From positions 310,001 through 374,000 of the forward strand of contig NZ_BMVU01000003.1 of assembly GCF_014650875.1 (NCBI RefSeq): DNA of 64,000 bases. Direction: 5' to 3'. The notes under the pieces were generated by a model. That model did no database searches and was not told the origin of the DNA. It worked only from the letters and a program-made list of their open reading frames with translations. How positions within the stretch are numbered: position 1 is the stretch's first letter; each line of letters starts with the position of its first letter. A program made the translations under genes and the position numbers. Below, piece by piece: positions 9,453 to 19,028 of this stretch. This DNA comes from Streptomyces minutiscleroticus. Its GTDB lineage: Bacteria > Actinomycetota > Actinomycetes > Streptomycetales > Streptomycetaceae.

Positions 9453-9690
9453 GGCCCAGATCAAAACTGTCGCCGTCGGCAGGGCTCCGTCCCTGCCTCG
9501 CTTCGGAACACCGGCATGACCCGGCCCCGCCGGTCGTCACACACCCGGTGCCCGGCCGTGCCCGGCCGCGTCGCGCGCTGTCGTACGCGGCCGGACAGCG
9601 CCTGCCGGTCACCGGTGCTCCGCAGGACCCGTGTCACGCCGTCCGGTCCCATCGACCCCGTGCGGACGAGGACGAGGAGGAAGCACGCAC

Positions 9691-10707
9691 ATGAACGACG
9701 CACCCGCGACGCGCCGACGGCGTGATCGCTTAGGCTGGTCCAGCCGTTTCCGGCTGTTCACCAGCACCGCCTGCACCCTGCTGCTGACCGGTGTGGCCGC
9801 ACTGGTCCTGCCGGGCACCGCCCATGCCGACACGGTCGTCACCACGAACCAGACCGGGACGAACAACGGCTACTACTACTCGTTCTGGACCGACTCCCAG
9901 GGAACGGTCTCCATGAACCTGGGCTCCGGCGGCAACTACAGCACCTCCTGGAGAAACACCGGCAACTTCGTCGCCGGCAAGGGGTGGAGCAACGGCGGAC
10001 GCAGGACCGTGACCTACTCGGGCACCTTCAACCCGTCCGGCAACGCCTACCTGGCCCTGTACGGGTGGACCTCCAACCCGCTCGTGGAGTACTACATCGT
10101 CGACAACTGGGGCACCTTCCGGCCCACGGGCACGTTCATGGGCACCGTCACCAGCGACGGCGGTACGTACGACATCTATAGGACGACGCGGTACAACGCC
10201 CCGTCCGTCGAGGGCACGAAGACCTTCGACCAGTACTGGAGCGTCCGGCAGTCGAAGAGGACCGGCGGAACCATCACCACCGGCAACCACTTCGACGCAT
10301 GGGCCCGCGCCGGCATGCGCCTCGGCAGCTTCAACTACTACATGATCATGGCGACCGAGGGATACCAGAGCAGCGGCAGCTCCGACATCACGGTGGACGG
10401 CACCGGTTCGGGCGGCGGTGGCGGCGGTGGGGGCAACAGCGGCAGCTGCAGCGCGACGCTCTCCGTCGGCCAGCAGTGGAGCGACCGGTACAACCTCAAT
10501 GTGGCCGTCTCCGGTTCCAGCAACTGGACGGTCACGATGAACGTGCCGTCCCCGGCGAAGGTCCTGTCGACCTGGAACGTCAGCGCCAGTTATCCGAGCA
10601 GTCAGGTGCTGGTGGCGAAGCCCGACGGCAGCGGTAACAACTGGGGGGCCACGATCCAGCACAACGGCAACCGCACCTGGCCGACGGTCTCCTGCAGTAC
10701 CGGCTGA
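9691..10707 (+). CDS. xlnB: Secreted GH11 endo-1,4-beta-xylanase with C-terminal binding module
   Basis: A 338-residue secreted enzyme that cuts internal xylan bonds. The signal peptide spans about residues 1-46 (basic 'RRRRDRLGW', hydrophobic '[14 protein letters not shown]', cleavage after 'GTAHA'). The mature catalytic domain starts '[19 protein letters not shown]', very like S. lividans XlnB. The catalytic glutamates are Glu133 ('[13 protein letters not shown]') and Glu223 ('[11 protein letters not shown]'). A Gly-rich linker (about 236-250) leads to a xylan/cellulose-binding-type module. Start ATG 9691 has GAGGAGG 10 nt upstream. Leu14 is a rare TTA codon (9730-9732), so translation may depend on bldA tRNA. 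axeA starts 33 nt after the stop, as in the known xlnB-axeA pair. Confidence 0.95.
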   Translation: MNDAPATRRRRDRLGWSSRFRLFTSTACTLLLTGVAALVLPGTAHADTVVTTNQTGTNNGYYYSFWTDSQGTVSMNLGSGGNYSTSWRNTGNFVAGKGWSNGGRRTVTYSGTFNPSGNAYLALYGWTSNPLVEYYIVDNWGTFRPTGTFMGTVTSDGGTYDIYRTTRYNAPSVEGTKTFDQYWSVRQSKRTGGTITTGNHFDAWARAGMRLGSFNYYMIMATEGYQSSGSSDITVDGTGSGGGGGGGGNSGSCSATLSVGQQWSDRYNLNVAVSGSSNWTVTMNVPSPAKVLSTWNVSASYPSSQVLVAKPDGSGNNWGATIQHNGNRTWPTVSCSTG

Positions 10708-10715
10708 CCACCGAA
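10468..10715 (+). repeat. Binding-module repeat, copy 1 (xlnB)
   Basis: This 248-bp segment is repeated at 11491-11738 with an offset of 1023 bp. The first 167 bp are identical and I count 6 differences overall. It encodes the C-terminal carbohydrate-binding module plus the stop codon and 8 bases beyond. Confidence 0.95.
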
Positions 10716-10740
10716 AACCCGAGCTGGAGGACCACCGCGC

Positions 10741-11730
10741 ATGAGAACCAGAGCACATCTTTCCGCACGCTCCCTGCTCACGGGACTGACCGTCGCCACG
10801 ACGGTGGCCGCGGGCACCCTGACCGTCGCCACCGCCGCCCCGGCGCAGGCCGCGGCGTGCAACGGGTACGTCGGGCTCACCTTCGACGACGGCCCGTCCG
10901 GCAACACCTCCGCCCTGCTCAACGCGCTCAAGCAGAACGGGCTGCGCGCCACGATGTTCAACCAGGGCCAGAACGCCGCCGCCAACCCTTCCCTGGTCCG
11001 GGCCCAGGTGGACGCCGGCATGTGGGTCGGCAACCACAGCTACACCCATCCCCACCTGACCCAGCAGAGCCAGGCGCAGATCGACTCGGAGATCTCCCGG
11101 ACCCAGCAGGCCATCGCCAACGCCGGCGGCGGCACGCCCAGGCTGTTCCGTCCGCCGTACGGCGAGACCAACGCGACGGTGAAGTCGGTCGAGGCCAAGT
11201 ACGGCCTGACCGAGGTCATCTGGGACGTCGACTCCCAGGACTGGAACGGTGCCGGCACCGACGCCATCGTGCAGGCCGTCGGCCGGCTCACCAACGGCCA
11301 GGTCATCCTCATGCACGACTGGCCCGCCAACACGCTGGCCGCGATCCCGCGCATCGCCCAGACGCTGGCCGCACGCAACCTGTGCGCCGGGATGATCTCC
11401 CCGCAGACCGGCCGTGCCGTGGCACCCGACGGGAGCGGCGGTGGCGGTGACGGGGGCGGTGGCGGCGGCTGCACCGCCACGCTGTCGGCCGGCCAGCAGT
11501 GGAGCGACCGGTACAACCTCAATGTGGCCGTCTCCGGTTCCAGCAACTGGACGGTCACGATGAACGTGCCGTCCCCGGCGAAGGTCCTGTCGACCTGGAA
11601 CGTCAGCGCCAGTTATCCGAGCAGTCAGGTGCTGGTGGCGAAGCCCGACGGCAGCGGCAGCAACTGGGGCGTCACCATCCAGCACAACGGCAACCGCACC
11701 TGGCCGACGGTCTCCTGCAGCACCGGCTGA
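10741..11730 (+). CDS. axeA: Secreted CE4 acetylxylan esterase with C-terminal binding module
   Basis: A 329-residue exported polysaccharide deacetylase-fold esterase that removes acetyl groups from xylan and so helps the xylanase. Signal peptide residues 1-38 (ending 'APAQAA'). CE4 motifs: 'TFDDGP' with Asp49/Asp50, the metal-binding 'NHSYTHPHL' with His99 and His103, 'RPPYGE', and the late histidine in 'ILMHDW'. A Gly-rich linker (about 232-242) precedes a binding module nearly identical in DNA to that of xlnB. GGAGG lies about 10 nt before the ATG. It is the second gene of the xlnB-axeA operon, which ends at hairpin 11765-11796. Confidence 0.95.
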   Translation: MRTRAHLSARSLLTGLTVATTVAAGTLTVATAAPAQAAACNGYVGLTFDDGPSGNTSALLNALKQNGLRATMFNQGQNAAANPSLVRAQVDAGMWVGNHSYTHPHLTQQSQAQIDSEISRTQQAIANAGGGTPRLFRPPYGETNATVKSVEAKYGLTEVIWDVDSQDWNGAGTDAIVQAVGRLTNGQVILMHDWPANTLAAIPRIAQTLAARNLCAGMISPQTGRAVAPDGSGGGGDGGGGGGCTATLSAGQQWSDRYNLNVAVSGSSNWTVTMNVPSPAKVLSTWNVSASYPSSQVLVAKPDGSGSNWGVTIQHNGNRTWPTVSCSTG

Positions 11731-11738
11731 CCACCGAA
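11491..11738 (+). repeat. Binding-module repeat, copy 2 (axeA)
   Basis: Second copy of the 248-bp module repeat, in the same orientation as copy 1 and about 98 percent identical. Recombination between the copies would remove exactly 1023 bp, deleting axeA but keeping an intact xlnB. Confidence 0.95.
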
Positions 11739-11764
11739 CGCACAGGGAACACCGTGTGAGTATC

Positions 11765-11796
11765 CGTGGCGTGGCGACCACGGTCGCCGCGCCACG
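11765..11796 (+). terminator. axeA terminator hairpin
   Basis: A 14-bp stem (arms 11765-11778 and 11783-11796, one G-T pair) with a 4-nt CACG loop, 34 nt after the axeA stop. No T-tract. Confidence 0.75.
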
Positions 11797-12042
11797 TCAC
11801 GCTGCGCGCGGTCATGGCGCTGCGCTTTCGGACGCCGCCCGGCCGACAGCGCGGGAAGCCCCGCCACGCGGCGGCCCTGCGCCCGGACCGCGCCCCCGGA
11901 GCGGCTCGGGCGACGTCGTCCGGGACACGTATGCCGCCGGAGGCGAGATACACCCTGGCGCCCGCCCCCAGGAACGCCGCCGGCTCCCCGCCCCCAGGAC
12001 CTTCTCGGCAGCCGCGCGGAGGGGGCGCCGGAAGAAGGACCA

Positions 12043-12059
12043 CTCATCAGCGATGAGTT
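12043..12059. promoter_or_regulatory. 17-bp palindrome upstream of frameshifted gene
   Basis: ACTCATCAGCGATGAGT has 7-bp perfect arms around a 3-nt centre, about 90 nt before the next start codon. It looks like a TetR- or MarR-size operator; the binding protein is unknown. Confidence 0.4.
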
Positions 12060-12150
12060 CGCTCACGAGCGGGAGTCCCCTTCGGAAACGCCCTTGCCGC
12101 CCGCTCCGGCCCGTGAGCGAGGCGGAGCACGACCCCGACAGGAGATTCCC

Positions 12151-12813
12151 GTGACTGATCCGAGACCGGCGGCAGAGCACGACCGTGGGACCGGAGCCTG
12201 GTCCTCGATCCGTACCGAGCGAGCAGCGTTGGCGGCTGATCTCGAAGACCTGGCGGACGAGCAGTGGGCGACGCCGTCGCTGTGCGCCGGACTGACGGTG
12301 CGGGAGGTGCTGGCGCACCTGACCGCGGGCGCGAGCCTGAACGCGGTGCGGTGGCTGGCGGGGTGGTCCGCTGCCGGTTCGACTTCGACCGGCAGGTGGC
12401 CATGCGGCTGGCCGAACGGATGGGTGCGACCCCGGCCGAGACCCTCGAGCGCTTCCGGCGCATCGTCCCGAGCACGACCAAGCCTCCGCTGCCCGCCGTC
12501 GCCATGCTGGGAGAGACGCTCGTGCACGCAGAGGACGTCCGGCGCCCGCTGGGCATCCGCCGTGACTGTCCCGTCGAGGTCGTCACGCAGGTGGCCGAGT
12601 ACTACCGGGGCTCGGACCTGGTGGTCGTGGCCAAGGGACGCATCGGCGGCCTGCGGCTCGTCGCGCAGGACGGTCCCTTCTCCACCGGGTCCGGACCCCT
12701 CGTCTCCGGCCCCACCCTGGCCCTGGTGATGGCCATGACCGGGCGCGACCCACTGCGACGACCTCGAAGGCGACGGTGTGGACCTCCTGCGCAGCCGCTG
12801 CGGAAGACCGTGA
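12151..12813 (+). pseudogene. Mycothiol-dependent maleylpyruvate isomerase-like gene with two frameshifts
   Basis: The GTG start has AGGAG 7 nt upstream. The product begins like the DinB-fold, mycothiol-dependent isomerase family ('LADEQWATPSLCAGLTVREVLAHL', read in two halves around the 'CAGLTV' core). The frame breaks near 12358-12365, in a G-run where the family expects '...LAGVV', and continues in the next frame with 'RCRFDFDRQVAMRLAERMG' and 'AVAMLGETLVHAEDVRRPLG'. Near 12745-12755 it must shift back to end in 'HCDDLEGDGVDLLRSRCGR'. Codon use stays good across the breaks, so this is either a recent two-hit pseudogene or a pair of sequencing errors. Full-length family members are about 215-230 residues, matching the repaired gene. 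Confidence 0.7.
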
Positions 12814-13168
12814 CACCGCACCGGCCCCTGTCCGGCGGGCCGGTCCTGCGCCCGGGTGCGGGTGAACCCTGTACGGACCCCGGGCCCAGCGGTGCGGCCG
12901 ATGCGCAGCGCGCCCGGCACAGGTGGCCGATCGCGTTCTGACACCGAGGGGCAATGAGGCGGGGTGCCGCAGCCGTCGAGCCGGCTGCGACACCCCTTGC
13001 CGATCGCGCTGCGCGGACCGCCCGCCCGCCCGCTCGTGCCGGGCCCAGGCACGGCTTCGTGCGGTGGCGCCCGGTTCCCCGGCACAGGCCACGTCGCCCT
13101 CCGCTCGTGTCGTCCCGGCCGACGGTCCCCGGCTCCACCAGCTCCGGGGAGAGGGCGGCCGGATCGAC
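12814..13168. other. Convergent intergenic region
   Basis: No gene supported; contains the strong hairpin at 12961-12996 between a plus-strand and a minus-strand gene. Confidence 0.4.
12961..12996. terminator. Bidirectional hairpin terminator
   Basis: A 15-bp stem with one mismatch (arms 12961-12975 and 12982-12996, GGGGTG...CACCCC) and a 6-nt loop, between the frameshifted isomerase-like gene and the small minus-strand gene. Confidence 0.65.
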
Positions 13169-13366
13169 CTACTCCACGCCCAGCTCGCACTCGAGCCGCA
13201 GTCCCAGACCACGGTCCAGCGGGAACCCCGCCCGGAAGGCATCCTCCTCCGTCCCCTCGCTCTCTTGCGCCTCCTCGTATTCCTCCGGCGCTCGGCCGTC
13301 GAAGGTACGGACGGGCCGGAAGTCCGCTTGGGCCGTCCGGGTCGTCGGATCGTCGTCGAGGGTCAT
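13169..13366 (-). CDS. Small acidic hypothetical protein
   Basis: A 65-residue reading frame whose composition is unlike the arginine-rich shadow frames around it: it is acidic, with a stretch 'EEYEEAQESEGTEEDAF', and most third codon positions are G or C. It begins 'MTLDDDPTTRTAQADFRPV'. No signal peptide, no membrane segment and no known motif. The upstream ribosome site is weak. I do not recognise the family; the coding call rests on composition and codon bias only. Confidence 0.5.
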   Translation of the reverse strand: MTLDDDPTTRTAQADFRPVRTFDGRAPEEYEEAQESEGTEEDAFRAGFPLDRGLGLRLECELGVE

Positions 13367-13635
13367 GCGTGCACGCTGTCCCGCCGGTCCGACATGCCCT
13401 GTTCGAGGCTACGGACAGGTCGGGGCCGGGGTCTTCGGCGACCGTGCCGTCCCCTTCACCCGCGCGCTCGTGGCCCGGCCCCGGGGCGAGGACGGACCGC
13501 TCGTGCGCCGCGCCTCTGCGGCCGACGAGGGCGCGCCCCGCCGCGATGAGTTCCGACCGGTTCGGGAGTCTGTTCCGGTGACCGTCGTAGGCCGCCGGGC
13601 GGCACCGCCCGGCGCGAGACATCATGGAGGACACC

Positions 13636-14418
13636 ATGACGACCAGGCCCAATGATCCGGCCGCCGCGCTGCCCGGTCGCCCGCCCGTCGTCGACCTCGC
13701 CACCTGGCAGGCCGCCCGTGACGAGCTCCTGGTCCGTGAGAAGGCCCACACCCGCGAGGGCGACGCCCTCGCCGCGGCCCGCCGCCGGCTGCCGATGGTG
13801 GAGTTCGACGGAACGGTCGAGATCGTCGGACCCGACGGCCCGGTCCCGTTCCTGGACCTGTTCCAGGGCCGCGACGAACTCGTGGTCTACAAGCACATGT
13901 GGTACGACGGCGCGCCGCACCAGGGGCAGTGCGAGGGCTGCACCACCGCGGCCTGGCACCTGAAGGACGCGGTCTACCTCAACGCCCGCGGCGTCTCGTT
14001 CGCCGTCCTGACCACGGGCCGGTGGGACGAAGTGGCCTCGTACGTCGAGTTCATGGGCTACACCCAGCCGTGGTACTCGGTGCGCGGCGTGGACGCGCCG
14101 GTCGGCGGCAGCATGGGGTACCTCACCTGCTTCCTGCGCGACGGCGACCGCGCGTTCCTCACCTATTCCACGACGGGCCGCGGCAACGAGGTGGTCAACG
14201 GCTCCCTCGGCCTGCTCGACATGACGCCCTACGGCCGCGGCGAGGCGTGGGAGGACAACCCCGAGGGCCGGCCCGAGGGACACAGCCCGTGCTGGTACTG
14301 GCGCACGGACGCGGACGGGAACGCCACCTGGGGCCCCACCAGCCGCCCCGTGCCGCAGTGGACCCGCCCCGGCGCGACCCCCGTGGAGACGCTCGGCCGG
14401 AAGGGACACCACCACTGA
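13636..14418 (+). CDS. DUF899 thioredoxin-like family protein
   Basis: A 260-residue cytoplasmic protein of the DUF899 family, which has a thioredoxin-like fold and no settled function. Typical features are the N-terminal 'WQAARDELLVREKAHTREGD', 'RRRLPMVEFD', the CxxC-like 'GQCEGCTTAAWHL' and the C-terminal 'GHSPCWYWRTD'. The ATG at 13636 is preferred because GGAGG lies 5 nt upstream; an in-frame ATG at 13624 overlaps that site. It ends 148 nt from the convergent LysR gene, with a small GGCCGG/CCGGCC hairpin (14440-14456) between them. Confidence 0.85.
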   Translation: MTTRPNDPAAALPGRPPVVDLATWQAARDELLVREKAHTREGDALAAARRRLPMVEFDGTVEIVGPDGPVPFLDLFQGRDELVVYKHMWYDGAPHQGQCEGCTTAAWHLKDAVYLNARGVSFAVLTTGRWDEVASYVEFMGYTQPWYSVRGVDAPVGGSMGYLTCFLRDGDRAFLTYSTTGRGNEVVNGSLGLLDMTPYGRGEAWEDNPEGRPEGHSPCWYWRTDADGNATWGPTSRPVPQWTRPGATPVETLGRKGHHH

Positions 14419-14565
14419 CGCGCCCCCGCCGACGGCGTCGGCCGGTCTCGCCGGCCACGGGCGGGCACAGGAGCACGGGCAGGGCGATCGGTGCCGCCGC
14501 ACCGGCCAGGGCGAGGAGGCGCACATGCGCGGGGACGGCGCCGTCGGTCGCCCGCTCCCGCGGGG

Positions 14566-15561
14566 CTACCGGCGCCGGTCTCCCGCTGCCGGCCGCGCCG
14601 CCGGCACCGTCGCCCGCGTCAGTCCCAGGAGGTGGCGCGCGGGCCCGGCGGGCCGCTGTCCCGCCGGCCACACCGCCCGCAGGTCGCGGTCCAGCCGGAT
14701 GCCGGGGACCGGCACTTCCACCAGCCGCCGGGCCGCCAGCTCCTCGCCGACCGCGAGTTCACTGAGCACCGAAGGGCCCGCGCCGCCGATCGCGGCGGCC
14801 TTCACCGCGGTCGTGGAGGCCAGTTCGAGCAGCGGCGGTGCGAGGGGGCCGCACACGGCGAGCGCCGCGTCCAGCACCTGCCGCGTCCCCGAGCCCTGTT
14901 CGCGCAGGATCAGCGGAGTGCCGGCCAGCTCGCCGACGGTCAGCGGGGTACGGCGGCGGGCCCACGGGTGGGACGGCGCGGCGACCACCACCAGCCGGTC
15001 GCGGCCGACGACCGCGCCGTCCAGCCCGGCCGGTACGTCCAGCCCCTCCACGAACCCCAGGTCGGCCTCGCCGGAGAGCACCCGCCCGGCGACCGCCGCC
15101 GTGTTGTCCGCGAACAGCGACACCGCGGTGTCCGGCAGCTGGGCGCGCAGCGCGATCAGCCAGCCCGGCAGCAGGTACTCGGCGATGGTCATGCTCGCGG
15201 TGACCCGCAGCCGGGAGTCGCGCCGGGCCCGCAGCGCCTGCGTGCCCGCGTCGAACGCCTCGGCGGCCTCCACGATCCGCCGGGCCCAGTCCGTGACGAG
15301 GGCGCCGGCGTCGGTGAGTTGGGAGCCGCGCGGGGAGCGCTCCACCAGGCCGACGCCCAGCTGCCGTTCCATGGCGCGCAGGCGGCTGCTGGCGGCGGGC
15401 TGGGTGATGCCCAGCTCCTTGGCGGCCCGGCCCAGGCTGCCCAGCCGGGCGACCGCGAGCAGCAGCTCCAGCGCGCCCAGCTCCGGTACCCGGTGCGCCA
15501 GCCGGCCGCCGTGCGCCCTGCCCGCCGTACCGTTCCCGGCCGTCCGCCCCGCTTCGCTCAT
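14566..15561 (-). CDS. LysR family transcriptional regulator
   Basis: A 331-residue LysR-type regulator. The winged HTH is at about residues 28-88 ('LGSLGRAAKELGITQPAAS'), followed by a periplasmic-binding-like effector domain ('RLRVTASMTIAEYLLPGW', 'DLGFVEGLDVP', 'REQGSGTRQVLDAAL'), a pattern close to CysB/CbbR-type members. It is divergent from the SLAC1/TDT transporter with a 71-bp gap containing TTATGCCCTCATAG, which fits LysR control of the transporter and of itself. The N-terminus is extended by about 25 residues; a later start is possible. Confidence 0.9.
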   Translation of the reverse strand: MSEAGRTAGNGTAGRAHGGRLAHRVPELGALELLLAVARLGSLGRAAKELGITQPAASSRLRAMERQLGVGLVERSPRGSQLTDAGALVTDWARRIVEAAEAFDAGTQALRARRDSRLRVTASMTIAEYLLPGWLIALRAQLPDTAVSLFADNTAAVAGRVLSGEADLGFVEGLDVPAGLDGAVVGRDRLVVVAAPSHPWARRRTPLTVGELAGTPLILREQGSGTRQVLDAALAVCGPLAPPLLELASTTAVKAAAIGGAGPSVLSELAVGEELAARRLVEVPVPGIRLDRDLRAVWPAGQRPAGPARHLLGLTRATVPAARPAAGDRRR

Positions 15562-15570
15562 AACCTCAGC

Positions 15571-15584
15571 TTATGCCCTCATAG
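15571..15584. promoter_or_regulatory. Probable LysR operator between lysR and TDT transporter
   Basis: TTATGCCCTCATAG contains TATG-N4-CATA, a partly palindromic site of LysR type, 10 nt upstream of the lysR start and about 50 nt upstream of the transporter. Confidence 0.45.
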
Positions 15585-15632
15585 GAGCAGGGGTTCTGGC
15601 GGCGGCCGGGCCGACGGCGGAACGCTGGAGGC

Positions 15633-16796
<1,164 letters not shown>

Positions 16797-16954
16797 GAGC
16801 AGCCGCTCGAGGCACGGCGGCGCTCCCCTCCGCCCTCGCGGACGCGCCGCGGTACCCGGCCGGGTGGTGGAAAGCCTTCCGGCGCTACGAGGACGGCACG
16901 GAGCGGCGGACACGGTGTGGTGGCGGACACGGTGTGGTGAAGGGGAGAAGTGCG

Positions 16955-17106
16955 TCACCGGGCACGCCCCTCCCGGGCGAGGCGTGCGTCGGCCTCGGTG
17001 GCGGCCGCGGTGATGCGCGCGAGGAAGTCCGCGGCGCCGCGGAGTTCGCCGGGGTCGGCCTCGCGGAGGGTCGCCGCGATCTCGGTGCCCGCGAAGGCCG
17101 GGAATA
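16955..17106 (-). pseudogene. C-terminal gene remnant, family unknown
   Basis: On the minus strand this stretch reads 'TEIAATLREADPGELRGA' and then 'ADFLARITAAATEADARLAR' before a stop. The helical, Ala/Glu-rich composition looks like a real protein C-terminus, such as a MarR- or PadR-like regulator tail, but there is no start codon with matching sequence upstream. It abuts the FAD monooxygenase remnant, suggesting a scar of gene loss. Confidence 0.35.
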
Positions 17107-17317
17107 CGAGCGCTGGATGCGGCCCCTCGTCGACACCATCCGGAAGCTCCCGCCCGGAATCGGGCACCTCGCCCACCCGCGGACGCGGCTCGGGCTGGCC
17201 CTGCGCAACCTGCTCGGCAAGGCCCTCACCTCGGCACCTCTCGCGCCTCTGACGGCGAAGCTCACCCAGGTCGCCGACACGGACCGACCGCTGCCGCGGA
17301 TCGCCTCGGCGCCCTGA
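17102..17317 (+). pseudogene. C-terminal remnant of FAD-dependent monooxygenase
   Basis: About 71 residues begin 'EYERWMRPLVDTIRKLPPG' and run through 'AHPRTRLGLALRNLL' to 'VADTDRPLPRIASAP' and a stop. This resembles the C-terminal helices of PHBH-type FAD monooxygenases ('YE..LRPxV...PG....A.PRT'). The FAD-binding GxGxxG part is absent, so only the tail survives. Confidence 0.45.
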
Positions 17318-17391
17318 CCCGCGGAGCACCGCGGGGCCGCGCGCATCCGGCGGCCGGCGGAGTGCGGCCCGACCGTCCCGCGCTCCGGCCG

Positions 17392-17700
17392 TCAGTCCGT
17401 GACCTTGCTGCGGGACTGGTACAACAGGTCCTGGTAGTCGGGGTGCCGGGCGATCCACCCGGCGTAGAAGGGGCAGATGGCCAAGACCTTCAACCCGGCC
17501 TCGCGCGCCTCGTCCAGGGAGGCCCGCACCAGCGCCGAGCCCACGCCCTTGCCCTCGTGCCGGGACGGCACTTCGGTGTGGACGAAAGCGATGATCTCGG
17601 CCGTACGGATGTACTCGGCGACACCGACCACGTCCGGCACGTCGTCGATGCGCGCCTCGTAGCGTCGCTGCTGGGGTTCGTCGGTGACCTCGATGGCCAT
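17392..17700 (-). CDS. YidJ-like GNAT N-acetyltransferase
   Basis: A 102-residue mini-GNAT protein. The acetyl-CoA loop appears as 'HTEVPSRHEGKGVGSALVRA', followed by 'CPFYAGWIARHPDYQDL', matching the small YidJ/GTL3B-type acetyltransferase family whose substrates are unknown. The ATG at 17700 is chosen because AGGAGG lies 6 nt upstream and similarity begins there; the longer upstream frame is arginine-rich. It is a single-gene unit. Cytoplasmic. Confidence 0.88.
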   Translation of the reverse strand: MAIEVTDEPQQRRYEARIDDVPDVVGVAEYIRTAEIIAFVHTEVPSRHEGKGVGSALVRASLDEAREAGLKVLAICPFYAGWIARHPDYQDLLYQSRSKVTD

Positions 17701-18158
17701 GGATCCTCCTGTCGTCCGGTCCTGCACCGCGGTGTCCCTCCCGGCCGGGGCCGATCGGGCGGGACGTCCAGGGGCGTTGAGCAGTCTACGAGCCGACACG
17801 ACGTTGTCGGTCCCGCGTCTGTGCAGGCGGGAGGAGCGTCCGCGCTCGTCTGCCCGACGGCCGGCCCGGCCGTGGCCCTCTGTGGCGTGATCGGTGGGAA
17901 GGGCGTCGGTGCCCTGCGAGTCGGTGTGCACGGTGCGCCGTTCGCGAGGAGGAAGGCCGTAGGCCATCAGCGCCTTTTCCACGGCAGAACGAAGCCCCCA
18001 CATGAATGCCCGACGGTCTGCCGCGAGTGTCCCGGCGTCACGGTCTGCCGTGAGTCTCCAGGCCCCACGTGTGCCGGGACGGTGGTGCACGGGCCCCGGT
18101 GCGCGCGGAGGAGCCTCGCTCCGGTTCCCGTCGCTCTCCCTGATCTATCTTGGCACGC
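17701..18158. other. Intergenic region, divergent genes
   Basis: About 460 bases between the GNAT gene (minus) and the TOBE regulator (plus). No gene supported. A leaderless-type -10 box for the plus gene is at 18146-18151. Confidence 0.4.
18146..18151 (+). promoter_or_regulatory. Leaderless-type -10 box
   Basis: TATCTT lies 7 nt before the ATG at 18159, the spacing expected when transcription starts at the first base of the start codon; no ribosome site precedes the gene. Confidence 0.4.
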
Positions 18159-18551
18159 ATGCAGTCATACACGATCGGCCAGGCGGCACGGCTGCTCGGC
18201 GTGAGTCCGGACACCGCGCGGCGATGGGCGGACGCGGGCCGGGTGGCGACCCACCGCGACGAGGGCGGAAGGCGCCTCATCGACGGCAGGGACCTGGCCG
18301 CCTTCTCCGTGGAGCTCGCCCAGGGCGGCAGCGGTGAGGAGGTCTCCTGCACCTCGGTCCGCAACGCCTTTCCCGGCATCGTCACCGCGATCAAGCTCGG
18401 CGACGTCGCCGCGCAGGTGGAGATCCAGGCGGGCCCGCACCGGCTGGTGTCGCTGCTGACGCGGGAGGCGGTGGAGGACCTGGGACTGGAGGTGGGGATG
18501 GAGGCCACCGCCCGGGTGAAGTCGACGAACGTGCACATCGACCGCGTCTGA
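18159..18551 (+). CDS. HTH-TOBE molybdate-responsive regulator/molbindin
   Basis: A 130-residue protein with an N-terminal MerR/excisionase-type HTH (about residues 2-50, 'YTIGQAARLLGVSPDTARRW') joined to a C-terminal TOBE molbindin domain (about 60-130, 'SVRNAFPGIVTAIKLGDVAA'). This layout resembles a small ModE and would bind molybdate or tungstate through TOBE and DNA through the HTH. It lies just upstream of modABC in the same orientation with its own gap, so it is the best candidate regulator of that operon. ATG 18159 is preferred over an in-frame TTG at 18150. Confidence 0.85.
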   Translation: MQSYTIGQAARLLGVSPDTARRWADAGRVATHRDEGGRRLIDGRDLAAFSVELAQGGSGEEVSCTSVRNAFPGIVTAIKLGDVAAQVEIQAGPHRLVSLLTREAVEDLGLEVGMEATARVKSTNVHIDRV

Positions 18552-19028
18552 GCGCGCCGGGCGGTGGCCTCTGCGGAGCGCTCGCCGACCGAGGGGAGTG
18601 CGCGTCGGCGTCGGCCCGGGTGACCGCGTCGGCGCGTGTGTCCGGCGCGGGGCCGACCGCCCGCATGCGGCACACGTGACCGGCGGCCCGGTCGCGCCCG
18701 GTGCGTCAGCAAGGGCCGGTTCACGGCCCACCGCCTCCCGTACGCTTCTGCCCCGCGCGCCTGCCGTACAGACGCACATGCCATGCCGGTCGACCCTCAG
18801 TCCCGCTCATGCGATGCGACAGGAGACTTACAGCTCGCATCTGCGGCAGTATGATCAGTGCATGCACGCCTACCGGACGAGGAACGCCGACGCCGGGCCC
18901 GGCGTCGGCGCCGCCTCCGTGAGGCGTCCGGCCGGCGGCGCAGGACCCGCCGCCGACCGCGACGAGCAGGGACGCCGGACCGTCCCCGGACCGGCTCCCG
19001 CGTCCGTGACAAGCAGAGGGAGCGACCC
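18552..19028. other. Upstream region of modABC
   Basis: A 477-base gap with no supported gene. It carries the modA promoter at 18827-18855 and ATGCGA/TCGCAT repeats around it; the mRNA leader to modA would be about 165 nt. Confidence 0.5.
18809..18855 (+). promoter_or_regulatory. modABC promoter with flanking ATGCGA repeats
   Basis: CTTACA (18827-18832) and TATGAT (18850-18855) are separated by 17 bp. Two overlapping ATGCGA copies (18809-18814, 18814-18819) and an inverted TCGCAT (18835-18840) bracket the -35 box and could be the operator for the TOBE regulator. Confidence 0.5.

Larger units (their letters stand above)
9093..9690. other. Long AT-richer upstream region of the xylanase operon
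   Basis: About 600 bases without a gene. The part from about 9260 to 9470 is clearly less GC-rich than its surroundings and holds two inverted-repeat elements and two overlapping TTGACA strings (listed separately). This is consistent with a heavily regulated promoter for xlnB-axeA. Confidence 0.6.
11731..12150. other. Intergenic region after axeA
   Basis: Holds the axeA terminator hairpin and an upstream palindrome (both listed). The remaining sequence shows no supported gene. Confidence 0.4.

Noticed and set aside
14430..14530. Minus-strand hydrophobic stretch 'LLALAGAAAPIALPVLLCPP'
   Set aside because: No start with ribosome site and basic low-complexity flanks; probably a chance frame in GC-rich DNA.
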